From Aquibium pacificus (GTDB lineage: Bacteria > Pseudomonadota > Alphaproteobacteria > Rhizobiales > Rhizobiaceae), in the NCBI RefSeq assembly GCF_040839445.1, contig NZ_JBDPGJ010000006.1, forward strand, positions 1 to 64,000: a stretch of DNA of 64,000 nucleotides. Direction: 5' to 3'. The number at the start of each line of letters is the position of its first letter. The first letter of the stretch is position 1. Shown here one piece after another: positions 50,376 to 58,095 of this stretch. Below the pieces are notes generated by a model. It had not been told where the DNA came from. It saw nothing but the letters and a program-made list of their open reading frames with translations, and searched no databases. The translations under genes were made by a program, and so were the position numbers.

Positions 50376-51425
50376 TCAGTTCTGCGCCGCAAGCCGCTCC
50401 ACCGCGTCGCGATAGGCGTCGAGTGCCTGCTGGCCCTCTGCGCCGATCGACTGCGCCCACTCGTCGGCGACCTTGGCGGTCCGCTCCTCCCAGCGGGCCT
50501 GCTCGTCCGCGCTGAGGGTGACCACCTGAAGCCCGGATTCCGCCACCATCTTGTCGCGCACGGCGGTCTCGCTCTCGGCCATCCAGGCGCAGTTTTTCTC
50601 AGCGGCGGCGACGCCGTGGCGGAGGAAAGTCTCCTGAATGTCGGCCGGCAGGGCGTCGAACTTCTCGCGGTTCATCAGCAGCACGAGATGGGTGCTGCCC
50701 ATGCTGACGCCCTCGGTGCTGTGCTTGAACACCGTCTGCAGGTCGTAGGGCGGCATCCCGTTGTAGAGATAGAGGGCCCCGTCCACGGTGCCGCGCTGCG
50801 CCGCCTGGAACAGCTCGGCCGAAGGCATCCGCGTCGCCGCCGCGCCGAGCGACCGCGCCGTCGCGTCCATCGCCGAGCCGGTGGTGCGCAGCTTCACGCC
50901 CTCGAGATCCTCGAGCGTCTCGATCTTGCGGCTCGCGGTGATGACCTTGTAGATCGGCAGGCTGACATTGTAGATCGCGCGCACACCGTTCGGCGCGAAG
51001 TCGACCTCGTCGAAGAACGAGCCCTCCGCGGACAGTTCCATCGAGGCGCGGCTGGCCACGCAGATGTCATCGTACATTCCCGGAAGCTCGGCGACCGCCG
51101 AGACGGTGAGCTGCGCGGGATGGTAGGAGGTGGCGGTGAGCACCAGGTCAGCCACCCCGCTCGCGGCGAGGTTAAGCGCTTCGGCCGCCTTGCCGAGCTG
51201 CTGCGCGGGGTAAATCGTAAAGTTCACGCGCTCGCCCAGTTCTTTCTCCAAGGCAGCTACCCAGACGTCGAGACCGTGCTCGACCAGGTAGTGGGTGGTA
51301 GGAAAGGGATGGGCGATCTTAAGCTCGATCGTGTCTTGCGCGCGGGCGGCGGACGTCAGAGCCGCGGCGAGCGCGACGCCCACAGCCGCGGCTCTGATCG
51401 AGAAGTTCTTGATTGAGAATTTCAT
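50376..51425 (-). CDS. dctP: TRAP transporter periplasmic binding protein
   Basis: 349 residues from ATG 51425, beginning MKFSIKNFS with a hydrophobic stretch (AAAVGVALAAALTSAARAQ) that looks like a signal peptide cleaved after about residue 30. A DctP domain follows from IELKIAHPFPTTHYLVEHG. It includes VKLRTTGSAMDATARSLGA, with the Arg that usually holds a substrate carboxylate. It captures the acid for DctQM. It is separated from the lyase gene by 105 bases containing a strong hairpin and from the dehydrogenase gene by 124 bases. Confidence 0.9.
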   Translation of the reverse strand: MKFSIKNFSIRAAAVGVALAAALTSAARAQDTIELKIAHPFPTTHYLVEHGLDVWVAALEKELGERVNFTIYPAQQLGKAAEALNLAASGVADLVLTATSYHPAQLTVSAVAELPGMYDDICVASRASMELSAEGSFFDEVDFAPNGVRAIYNVSLPIYKVITASRKIETLEDLEGVKLRTTGSAMDATARSLGAAATRMPSAELFQAAQRGTVDGALYLYNGMPPYDLQTVFKHSTEGVSMGSTHLVLLMNREKFDALPADIQETFLRHGVAAAEKNCAWMAESETAVRDKMVAESGLQVVTLSADEQARWEERTAKVADEWAQSIGAEGQQALDAYRDAVERLAAQN

Positions 51426-51549
51426 GTGGTCCTCCCTTCTGCGGGGGTTCCTCCCCTCGCATACTGTTGTGACTTTCCTCGGTCCTTCGGCATTTGAGCC
51501 GGGCGCACCGCCGCCCTCCTCCATCGGAGCTGCGATCACATTTGGCGGT

Positions 51550-52716
51550 TCAGTAGGATTTGGGCAGGCCAAGCTGCTTCTCGGCGATGTTGCTGAGGAC
51601 GAGCTCGGTCGAGATCGGGGCGATGCGCAGGATCATCACCTCGCGCAAGAGCCGCTCGACATCGTATTCCTTGGCATAGCCGAACCCGCCATGGGTGAGG
51701 ATCGCCCGCTCGCAGGCGAAGAAGGCGGCCTCCGAGGCCAGAAGCTTCGCCGCGTTGGCCTCGATCCCGCAGGATTCGCCGCGGTCGTATTGCGTTGCGG
51801 CCTGGAAGACCATGTGGTTGGCCGCTTCGAGTTGCGCCCAGGCACGGGCCAGCGGGTGCTGGATGCCCTGATTCTGCCCGATCGGCCGGTCGAAGACGAT
51901 CCGCTCGTTGGCGTATTTCGTCGCCCGGGTGAGCGCGTAGCGCCCGATGCCCACGCATTCGGCTGAGACCAGCACCCGTTCGGCGTTCATCCCGTGCAGG
52001 ATGTGGCGGAAGCCCTTCCCCTCCTCCCCGATCAGGTCGGCCGCCGGCACCGGCATATCGTCGATGAAGAGCTCGTTGGAATCGACGGCGTTGCGGCCCA
52101 TCTTGTCGATCTCGCGCACCTGCACGTAGTTGCGGTCGAGCTTGGTGTAGAACAGGCTTAGCCCGTCGGTGGGGCTCTTGCACTCCTCGAGCGGTGTGGT
52201 CCGGGCGAGAAGAAGCATGTAGTCGGCGACCTGCGCCGTCGAAATCCACACCTTCTGGCCGCTCACGTAATAGGTGTCACCCTTGCGCACCGCCCGGGTC
52301 TTGAGCTTGGTGGTATTGAGGCCGGTGGTTGGCTCAGTCACCGCGAAGCACGCCTTGGTCTCGCCCTTGATAAGTGGCGTCAACATGCGCTTCTTCTGGT
52401 CCTTGGTGCCGAAGGCGACGACCGGCGAGAGGCCGAAGATGTTCATGTGCACAGCCGAGGTGGCGCTGAGCCCGCCGCCGCATTCGGCGATCGCCTGCAT
52501 CATCACTGCCGCCTCGGTGATCCCGAGCCCCGAGCCCCCGTATTCCACCGGCATGGCGATGCCCAGCCAGCCATTCTCGGCGACGGCACGGTAGAAGTCT
52601 TCGGGAAAGCCACCCTTGGCGTCCCTCTCCCGCCAGTACTCCGGCGGGAACTTCTGACACAGGTCCATGACGGAGGCGCGGATCGTGCGATGGTCGTCCG
52701 TCATTCGGTAGTCCAT
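51550..52716 (-). CDS. acyl-CoA dehydrogenase (helix-G Glu type)
   Basis: 388 residues. AVTEPTTGLNTTKLKTRA and YVSGQKVWISTAQ form the active-site motifs. Glu246 (NAERVLVSAE) is the likely base, and the chain ends LGLPKSY. It is a close paralogue of the dehydrogenase at 36734. As the first gene of the TRAP/CaiB/CitE operon it may oxidise a dicarboxylyl-CoA such as methylsuccinyl-CoA, though nothing in the sequence fixes the substrate. A TTGACA-type promoter lies 80-105 bases upstream at the edge of an insertion-sequence remnant. Confidence 0.9.
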   Translation of the reverse strand: MDYRMTDDHRTIRASVMDLCQKFPPEYWRERDAKGGFPEDFYRAVAENGWLGIAMPVEYGGSGLGITEAAVMMQAIAECGGGLSATSAVHMNIFGLSPVVAFGTKDQKKRMLTPLIKGETKACFAVTEPTTGLNTTKLKTRAVRKGDTYYVSGQKVWISTAQVADYMLLLARTTPLEECKSPTDGLSLFYTKLDRNYVQVREIDKMGRNAVDSNELFIDDMPVPAADLIGEEGKGFRHILHGMNAERVLVSAECVGIGRYALTRATKYANERIVFDRPIGQNQGIQHPLARAWAQLEAANHMVFQAATQYDRGESCGIEANAAKLLASEAAFFACERAILTHGGFGYAKEYDVERLLREVMILRIAPISTELVLSNIAEKQLGLPKSY

Positions 52717-52794
52717 CGCATCCTCCTTCTTGGCGCAGCCGAACAGCTTCAGCTTGCATCTTTGTTCGAAAATCTGAACATTGTGCGAATATTA

Positions 52795-52822
52795 ATGCTA
52801 GTGATCTCACGCCATTTGTCAA
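52795..52822 (-). promoter_or_regulatory. candidate sigma-70-like promoter at IS edge
   Basis: On the minus strand TTGACA (52822-52817) is followed after 16 bases by TAGCAT (52800-52795). It is placed upstream of the dehydrogenase/TRAP operon. The -35 box overlaps the last bases of the istB remnant. A TGTTC-N8-GAACA repeat at 52763-52780, just inside the transcript, could be an operator. Confidence 0.45.
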
Positions 52823-53284
52823 CCAACAACGGCAGCGATTTCAGTGCGGGTTTTGCACGCCAGATTGGCGAACAGGCGCGGCACGCGCTGATAGAGAACC
52901 GAGCGATCGTCGCGGCAGGCCTTGTGGCCAAGCGCGCAGGCCAGCCAACTTTTGCCGACGCCTGACGGCCCGCAAATGGCCAGATTGTCGTGGGCGTCGA
53001 TCCAGTCACCGGCGATGAGCTTGAGGAACAGAGCGCGGTCGAGGCCGCGCTCTGAGCGATAGTCGACATCCTCGGGGGCTGCCTGATGGCGCAGCTTGGC
53101 AAAGCGCAGGCGGACGGCGAGCTTGCGCGTAGCGCGAGCTCCATTCCCGGTCGATGAGCAGGCCGAGCCATTCGGCGTGACTGAGCTGTTCGGCCTCGCC
53201 ATTGGCGGCCAGTTCGTCGAATGCCCGGGCCATGCCGGTCAAGCCCATAGCGTTTAGCCGGTCGAGGGTGGGATGGGTAAGCAT
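52821..53284 (-). pseudogene. istB: istB remnant (IS21 ATP-binding helper), truncated and frameshifted
   Basis: Starts at ATG 53284 (MLTHPTLDRLNAMGLTGMARAFDEL) after GGAG, 14 bases past the istA stop region. The frame breaks near 53140 after DREWSSRYAQ and resumes as KLRHQAAPEDVDYRSERGLDRALF. Walker A GPSGVGKSWLA is present, but the chain ends soon after VLYQRVPRLFANLA, so Walker B and the C-terminal half are gone. About half of the usual ~250 residues remain. Confidence 0.85.
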
Positions 53285-53297
53285 GTCGTTCTCCTTC

Positions 53298-54228
53298 TCA
53301 GTGGTAGTAGCGGGGACCTCGGATGTTGGGGTGGTCGATCGGCTTCGCCGACGCCGTGGACTTCGCCGACGCCTGGTCGAGACCGTTGTCGAGGACGGAG
53401 CGCACGGAGCCGTAGGTCCGCGCGCCGATCGCGAGCGCGCGGCCGCAGGCGGCGTTGACCCTTTCTCGGCCAAAGCCCCTAGCCAGGCGGATGATGCCCA
53501 GACAGGCGCGGAAGCCTTGCTCGGGATGCGGTCGATCGGCCAGGATCTTCTCGACGAGCAGTGCCGCGTCGGAGCCGATTGCCGAGGCTTCCCGGCTGAT
53601 CCGCTCGATCGTCCAGTCGGCGAAGCGCCGATGCGCGGACGGCATGTGCTCGGGCACGGTGCTGTGCTTTCCGTTGCCGCTGGAGCGCCGGTGGACAGCG
53701 ATCCGCTCGCCCTTGCGGAACAGCTCGATGGTATTGGCTGTGATGCGCGCTTCGACCTGTTCGCGCGCGAAGCGCCAGGGGACCGAGTGATAGTGGCGGT
53801 CAATCTCGACATGATAGTCGAGGCCGGCCCGGCGGACGCGCCATTCGGCGTAGACATAGCGCTCGGCCGGCAGTGCACGTAATGCCGGGCGGTCGACCTC
53901 CTCGAACAATTGCCGCCGGGTCCGGCCGACGCGGCGCAGCACCCGGCGATCGTTCAGATCGGCCATCAGCGCGCCGATCGCGGCGTTGACTTCGGCCAGG
54001 CTGTAGAAGACGCGGTGGCGCAGCCGGCCCAGAAGCCAGCGCTCCACAATCCGCACCGCAGCCTCGACCTTGGCCTCGTCGCGCGGCCGCCGCGGGCGCG
54101 TCGGCAGCACCGAGCTGCCGTAATGCGCCGCCATCTCGGCATAGGAGCGGTTGACCTGCGGGTCGTAGAGGCAGGCCTTGATCACCGCCACCTTGGCGTT
54201 GTCGGGAACTGTCACTTGGCACTTAAAT
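53298..54228 (-). pseudogene. istA: istA remnant (IS21 transposase), N-terminus lost
   Basis: Encodes about 310 residues of the C-terminal two thirds of an IS21 transposase: DNAKVAVIKACLYDPQVNRSY carries the second catalytic Asp, KVEAAVRIVERW the Glu, and a Mu-type C-terminal domain (VEIDRHYHSVPWRFAREQVEARI) follows. The N-terminal helix-turn-helix and first catalytic Asp are missing at the junction near 54228. The reading frame is otherwise open to its stop at 53298. Confidence 0.85.
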
Positions 54229-54690
54229 GCCACGCCTGAACCAAACCGGCGCATTCTTACAATTAACTGCCAAGCGACAAGATGTCATCTTCGACCCGCT
54301 GCATTACCTGCCGCTGATCGAGCAGAGGATCAACGCGTTGGACCAGGCCGCACCATTACAAGGCTGGGACCTGCCCGGGGAATTCGCCACGCTGCGTCGC
54401 CTGATGGAGGCGCCCATGGCAAAGCATGGCCGGCGCGAGTATGTGCACGTGTTGCGTCTGCTGGAAAGCTTCGGGCTCGCCGATCTGCATGCGGCGGTGA
54501 AGCAGCCCATTCAGATCGGGGCGATCGGCTTCGACGCGGTCAAACATCTCATCCTGTGCCGGGTGGAGCGCCGGCCACCAGACTGGACCTGTCCATCTAC
54601 CCGTACCTGCCAAGGGCGAATGTCGAGAAGACCCCGGTCAAGGCCTACATGCGCCTGCTTGCCGGCACTGAAGGGGAGGAAGCGGCATGA
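54229..54690 (+). pseudogene. istA: second istA remnant, C-terminal part with frameshift
   Basis: The plus strand encodes the last ~150 residues of a different IS21 transposase (FDPLHYLPLIEQRINALDQAAPL, EYVHVLRLLESFGLADLHAAVKQ, FDAVKHLILCRVERRPP). A frameshift near 54577 is needed to continue into RLDLSIYPYLPRANVEKTPVKAYMRLL. Catalytic residues are absent. Its stop overlaps the istB stub start (ATGA), the normal istAB arrangement. Confidence 0.85.
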
Positions 54691-54790
54691 GCACTGAAGC
54701 ACCCGACATCCTGCTTTCCCACTATCTCAAAACCCTCAATCTGCCGACCTTCCAGCGCGAGTATCAGAAGCTGGCCCGGCAAATGCGCCA
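54687..54790 (+). pseudogene. istB: istB stub
   Basis: Begins MSTEAPDILLSHYLKTLNLPTF and continues QREYQKLARQ, the start of the second IS21 istB, then departs from the family after about 32 codons where an alcohol dehydrogenase tail takes over. A deletion seems to have joined the two. Confidence 0.8.
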
Positions 54791-54798
54791 CCGATGGC

Positions 54799-55026
54799 GC
54801 AGCCACCGGGGAGATGAACATTGCGAAAGCGGCTGCTTCGATCGACGCGGTAAAGGCGCTGCAGGTCGAGCTCGGCGTACCGACGCGCCTGCGTGAGGTT
54901 GGTCTTTCCAAGGAACTGTTTCCAGCCATCGCACGACATGTCATGGGCGACCGCAGCCTCTATTTCAATCCCAGCCGAACCGATACGGTCGAGCCCGTGC
55001 TCGCCATTCTCGAAGAGGCCTGGTAG
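54799..55026 (+). pseudogene. C-terminal fragment of an iron-containing alcohol dehydrogenase
   Basis: The last ~75 residues of a group III (Fe-ADH) enzyme: DAVKALQVELGVPTRLREVG, ELFPAIARHVMGDRSLYFNP, then a final helix ending LEEAW and TAG at 55024-55026. The nucleotide- and metal-binding parts are missing. An ATG at 54814 opens the frame but is probably not a real start. It marks a gene destroyed by the neighbouring IS21 element. Confidence 0.75.
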
Positions 55027-55075
55027 CGGCTAAACGCTCGTCGCGGGCGCAGGGAGCCCGGACAGGATGTCGGGT

Positions 55076-55104
55076 TTGACAATGTTGGAGAGGCGGTCTA
55101 GCCT
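55076..55104 (+). promoter_or_regulatory. candidate promoter of the 55-63 kb operon
   Basis: TTGACA (55076-55081), a 17-base spacer and TAGCCT (55099-55104) lie 210 bases before the first CaiB codon. TTTGACAATG here (55075-55084) is matched by its exact reverse complement CATTGTCAAA at 55149-55158, and a partial copy, CATTGTC, is at 55254. These may be regulator half-sites. The rest of 55027-55313 shows no gene. Confidence 0.4.
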
Positions 55105-55313
55105 TTTCATGACGACCGGGTGCCAATCGTCTGCGAAGCATCACTGGTCATTGTCAAAGCCGCACCGGATCAGGTGGAGCGCCTTCAAGCGCTCAGTTCC
55201 GCCGGAAGCCCAAGCTGACACTCTCCAAACCGTATGTCCACGGAGCGAGCGTTGGCATTGTCTTGCGGCGTTTTCCAGATTTTCCCGCACCCCAGCGGCC
55301 GGAGCCTGCCAGC

Positions 55314-56507
55314 ATGAGCGCGCATGGCCCGCTGTTCGGCGAAAGCGTTCTGGACCTCACACGCGCGTTTGGGGGGCCTTTATGCACAATGATGCTGGGC
55401 GAGATGGGCGCCGAAGTCATCAAGGTGGAAGAACCCTCCTCCGGCGATGAAACACGCACGTGGCCGGTGAAACTGGGAGCGGGCCTCAGCACCTATTTCG
55501 CGACGCTCAATCGCAACAAGCAGTCTGTCACGCTCAATCTGAAGTCAGATGAGGGCCGTGCCGTAGCGCTGGAACTTGCCGGGCGCAGCGGCATCTTCGT
55601 AGAGAACTTCACGCCCGGCGTCGCGGACCGCCTCGGTGTCGGCTACGAAGCCATCCGCAGCAAGCGGCCCGACGTGATCTACTGTTCGATCTCCGGCTTC
55701 GGCCAGAACGGCCCCTACCGCGACCGCAAAGGCTACGACCCCATCCTGCAGGCGATGGGCGGCCTGATGGGCGTCACCGGAGAGAAAGGCGGCGGGCCGA
55801 TCAAGTCCATGATTCCCGTCGCCGACATCGCCGCGGGGCTCGCGGCATCGAATGCGATATTCGCCGCAATCGTTCATCGCGAAAAGACCGGCGAAGGCCA
55901 GTATCTCGACATATCGATGATGGACGTGATGGTTTCGCTCACGACCATTCTGGGCACGGCAGTCCTCAACGGAGGGCGCGTGCCGCCCCGCTCGGGAACG
56001 GAAAACCCGGTGCGGGTACCGTCTGCGGCGTTCGAGTGCAGCGACGGAAAGTACCTGCAACTCGTTCCCAACCAGCGCCAATGGAAATCCTTCTGCGACG
56101 TCGTGGGCGCGCCGGAACTCGCCGACGATCCGCGGTTCATCGACAATTTGGCGAGGATCGACAACCAAGACGCGCTTTACTCGCGCCTGTGCGCGATTTT
56201 CCGCACCCGCACATCGGCAGAATGGGAAGACAAGCTTCTGGCAGCCGGCATACCGGCCGGACCCATCCTGCTGCTCGACGAACTGTTCCAGAATCCCCAG
56301 GTCGTCGCGCGCGAAATGGTCTTCAAATACGACCACCCGACCGGCGGCCCGGTGAAGGCCCTCAACCTTCCGTTTCGCATGAGCGCCTCACCGGTCCGGA
56401 TGAACCGCGTGCCCCCCGACCTTGGTGAACATACCGACGAGATTCTCAAAAGCCTTGGGCGCAGTCCGGAAGACATCCTGCGAATGCGCGAATCCGGGGT
56501 GGTGTAG
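55314..56507 (+). CDS. CaiB/BaiF-family CoA-transferase
   Basis: 397 residues from ATG 55314; an earlier in-frame start at 55263 would add an unrelated Pro/Arg-rich leader. LDLTRAFGGPLCTMMLGEMGAEVIKVEEPSSGD opens the family fold, and Asp142 in RKGYDPILQAMGG is the expected nucleophile, with GVTGEKGGGP after it. It is the first gene of an eight-gene plus-strand operon. It probably loads CoA onto the pathway's acid or swaps it onto a product, complementing the NDP-forming synthetase downstream. Confidence 0.9.
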   Translation: MSAHGPLFGESVLDLTRAFGGPLCTMMLGEMGAEVIKVEEPSSGDETRTWPVKLGAGLSTYFATLNRNKQSVTLNLKSDEGRAVALELAGRSGIFVENFTPGVADRLGVGYEAIRSKRPDVIYCSISGFGQNGPYRDRKGYDPILQAMGGLMGVTGEKGGGPIKSMIPVADIAAGLAASNAIFAAIVHREKTGEGQYLDISMMDVMVSLTTILGTAVLNGGRVPPRSGTENPVRVPSAAFECSDGKYLQLVPNQRQWKSFCDVVGAPELADDPRFIDNLARIDNQDALYSRLCAIFRTRTSAEWEDKLLAAGIPAGPILLLDELFQNPQVVAREMVFKYDHPTGGPVKALNLPFRMSASPVRMNRVPPDLGEHTDEILKSLGRSPEDILRMRESGVV

Positions 56508-56530
56508 CATGAAAGAGGAAAATCGGAGCA

Positions 56531-57295
56531 ATGGGTGAACCGGTGCTTGAACGCGTCGAAGGCGGCACCGCTGTCCTGACGCTCAATCGGCCCGACGCGC
56601 GCAACGCGCTCAACCGCGCGCTTGTAGATGATCTGAAGAGGCGTCTGCGACGGCTCGATAGTGACCCAGCCATCAAGGCGATCGTCATTACCGGCGCTGA
56701 TCCCGTTTTCTGCGCCGGCGCGGACCTGAAGGAAATCGCCCCGGTCGGCGTGGAAGCGGCGTTCGCGCGAGCCGAAGCGTCGATGGAATTGCATCGCCTG
56801 CTGCCTCGGCTCCGCAAACCGGTAATCGCAGCCGTCAACGGGCACGCCCTGGCCGGCGGTTGCGGCCTGGCACTGGCGTGCGACCTGGTCGTGGCCGCCG
56901 ACACCGCACAATTCGGCTATCCGGAGACGCCCCGCGGTCTGGTCGCGGCACTGGTGATGGTGAACCTGACGCGGCTCGTCGGCCGGCGCACCGCGCTCGA
57001 ACTTCTGCTTACCGGCCGTCGGACCACCGCCGATCGCGCACGGGAATTGGGGATGATCAACGAAGTCGTGGGGAAGGCGGAGCTGATGGCGCGGGCACTT
57101 GCACTCGCGGCCGAAATCGGCGGCCATCCGACGACTGCAGTCAGCTTCACAAAGAGCCTGTTCTACGAGGTGGCCGAGCTTCCTTTCGACTCCGCGCTGG
57201 CGCGGGCGCGTGACGTCAACCTGAGAATGCGCATGACCGACGCCGGCATGCGCGGCGCGGCGGCTTTCTTCGAAAAAGACGGCAAGGGGAAATAG
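56531..57295 (+). CDS. enoyl-CoA hydratase/isomerase family protein
   Basis: A 254-residue crotonase. FCAGADLKE is at 60-68. The first catalytic Glu position is Gly112 (GGCGLAL), while the second is kept as Glu132 (YPETPRGL). Losing the first Glu usually means isomerase or another crotonase reaction rather than hydration. It is followed after 2 bases by a second, canonical crotonase gene, so the two probably act in sequence. Confidence 0.85.
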   Translation: MGEPVLERVEGGTAVLTLNRPDARNALNRALVDDLKRRLRRLDSDPAIKAIVITGADPVFCAGADLKEIAPVGVEAAFARAEASMELHRLLPRLRKPVIAAVNGHALAGGCGLALACDLVVAADTAQFGYPETPRGLVAALVMVNLTRLVGRRTALELLLTGRRTTADRARELGMINEVVGKAELMARALALAAEIGGHPTTAVSFTKSLFYEVAELPFDSALARARDVNLRMRMTDAGMRGAAAFFEKDGKGK

Positions 57296-57297
57296 GC

Positions 57298-58092
57298 ATG
57301 GCCCAATCCTACGGCAGTTTTGAAACCCTCGACGTCACTGTCGAGGACCATATCGCCCGCGTCGCCATCAATCGTCCGGATAATCTCAACGCGATCAACA
57401 TCGTGCTCTACGAGGATATCTTTCAGGCCTTCCGAAACATCAATGACGACACCTCCGCGTGGGTGGCCATCCTGACCGGCAACGGCAGGGCGTTTTCTGT
57501 CGGCGCCGACCTGAAGGAGCGCCAGACGATGACGAAAGCCGACGTCCAGCGCCGACGTCGGCTGGCCCCCCTGATGTTCGGCGCGATGAGCGCGGCCCGC
57601 TGCCCGGTCATTGCCGCAATCAACGGCTTTGCGTTCGGCGGCGGTTTTGAACTCGCCCTCGCCTGCGATGTCCTGGTGGCGTCCGAAAACGCGGAATTCT
57701 CATTACCGGAGACGAGGCTTGGTGTGATACCCGCCGGCGGCGCGACCCAGCGTCTTTCGCGAATGATCGGCGTCCACAAGGCGAAGGAGGTCATTCTGAC
57801 CGGCCGCAAGATGACGGCGCGGCAGATCTTCGATCTTGGCATCCTCAACAGGCTGACGCCCGAGGGCGAAGCGGAGCGGGTGGCACGCGAGATCGCCGAG
57901 GAGATGAAACAGAGCGCGCCGATGGCGCTCACCCAGGCAAAGAAGGCGGTCAACGCCTCCATGAACATCGGTCTCGACATAGGCCTTCAGTTCGAAGCGG
58001 AAGCGTACCAGGCATGTCTTGCCTCGAAGGATCGCGACGAGGGTCTCGCCGCGTTCCGGGAAAAGCGGAAACCCCGCTACACGGGCGAGTGA
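57298..58092 (+). CDS. enoyl-CoA hydratase
   Basis: A 264-residue crotonase with both hydratase glutamates: Glu118 in GGFELAL and Glu138 in LPETRLGVIPAGGATQRL. The oxyanion-hole segment FSVGADLKE is at 66-74. It is the only crotonase in the window with the full canonical pair, so syn-hydration of a 2-enoyl-CoA is a confident family-level call. Tight 2- and 3-base spacings to neighbours indicate co-translation. Confidence 0.9.
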   Translation: MAQSYGSFETLDVTVEDHIARVAINRPDNLNAINIVLYEDIFQAFRNINDDTSAWVAILTGNGRAFSVGADLKERQTMTKADVQRRRRLAPLMFGAMSAARCPVIAAINGFAFGGGFELALACDVLVASENAEFSLPETRLGVIPAGGATQRLSRMIGVHKAKEVILTGRKMTARQIFDLGILNRLTPEGEAERVAREIAEEMKQSAPMALTQAKKAVNASMNIGLDIGLQFEAEAYQACLASKDRDEGLAAFREKRKPRYTGE

Positions 58093-58095
58093 AGA

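Larger units (their letters stand above)
52821..54790. mobile_element. two decayed IS21-family elements joined head-on
   Basis: A minus-strand istA-istB pair (istA C-terminal part, istB N-terminal part) meets, at about 54228, a plus-strand istA C-terminal part followed by a 30-codon istB stub. Both elements have lost one end and carry frameshifts. No intact terminal repeats or target duplications were found. The two istA remnants differ in sequence, so two different IS21 elements inserted and recombined or eroded here. Confidence 0.8.

Noticed and set aside
49329..51416. 695-codon open frame on the plus strand opposite the CitE and dctP genes
   Set aside because: No domain, no ribosome-binding site, and it crosses the gap and hairpin between two well-supported minus-strand genes.
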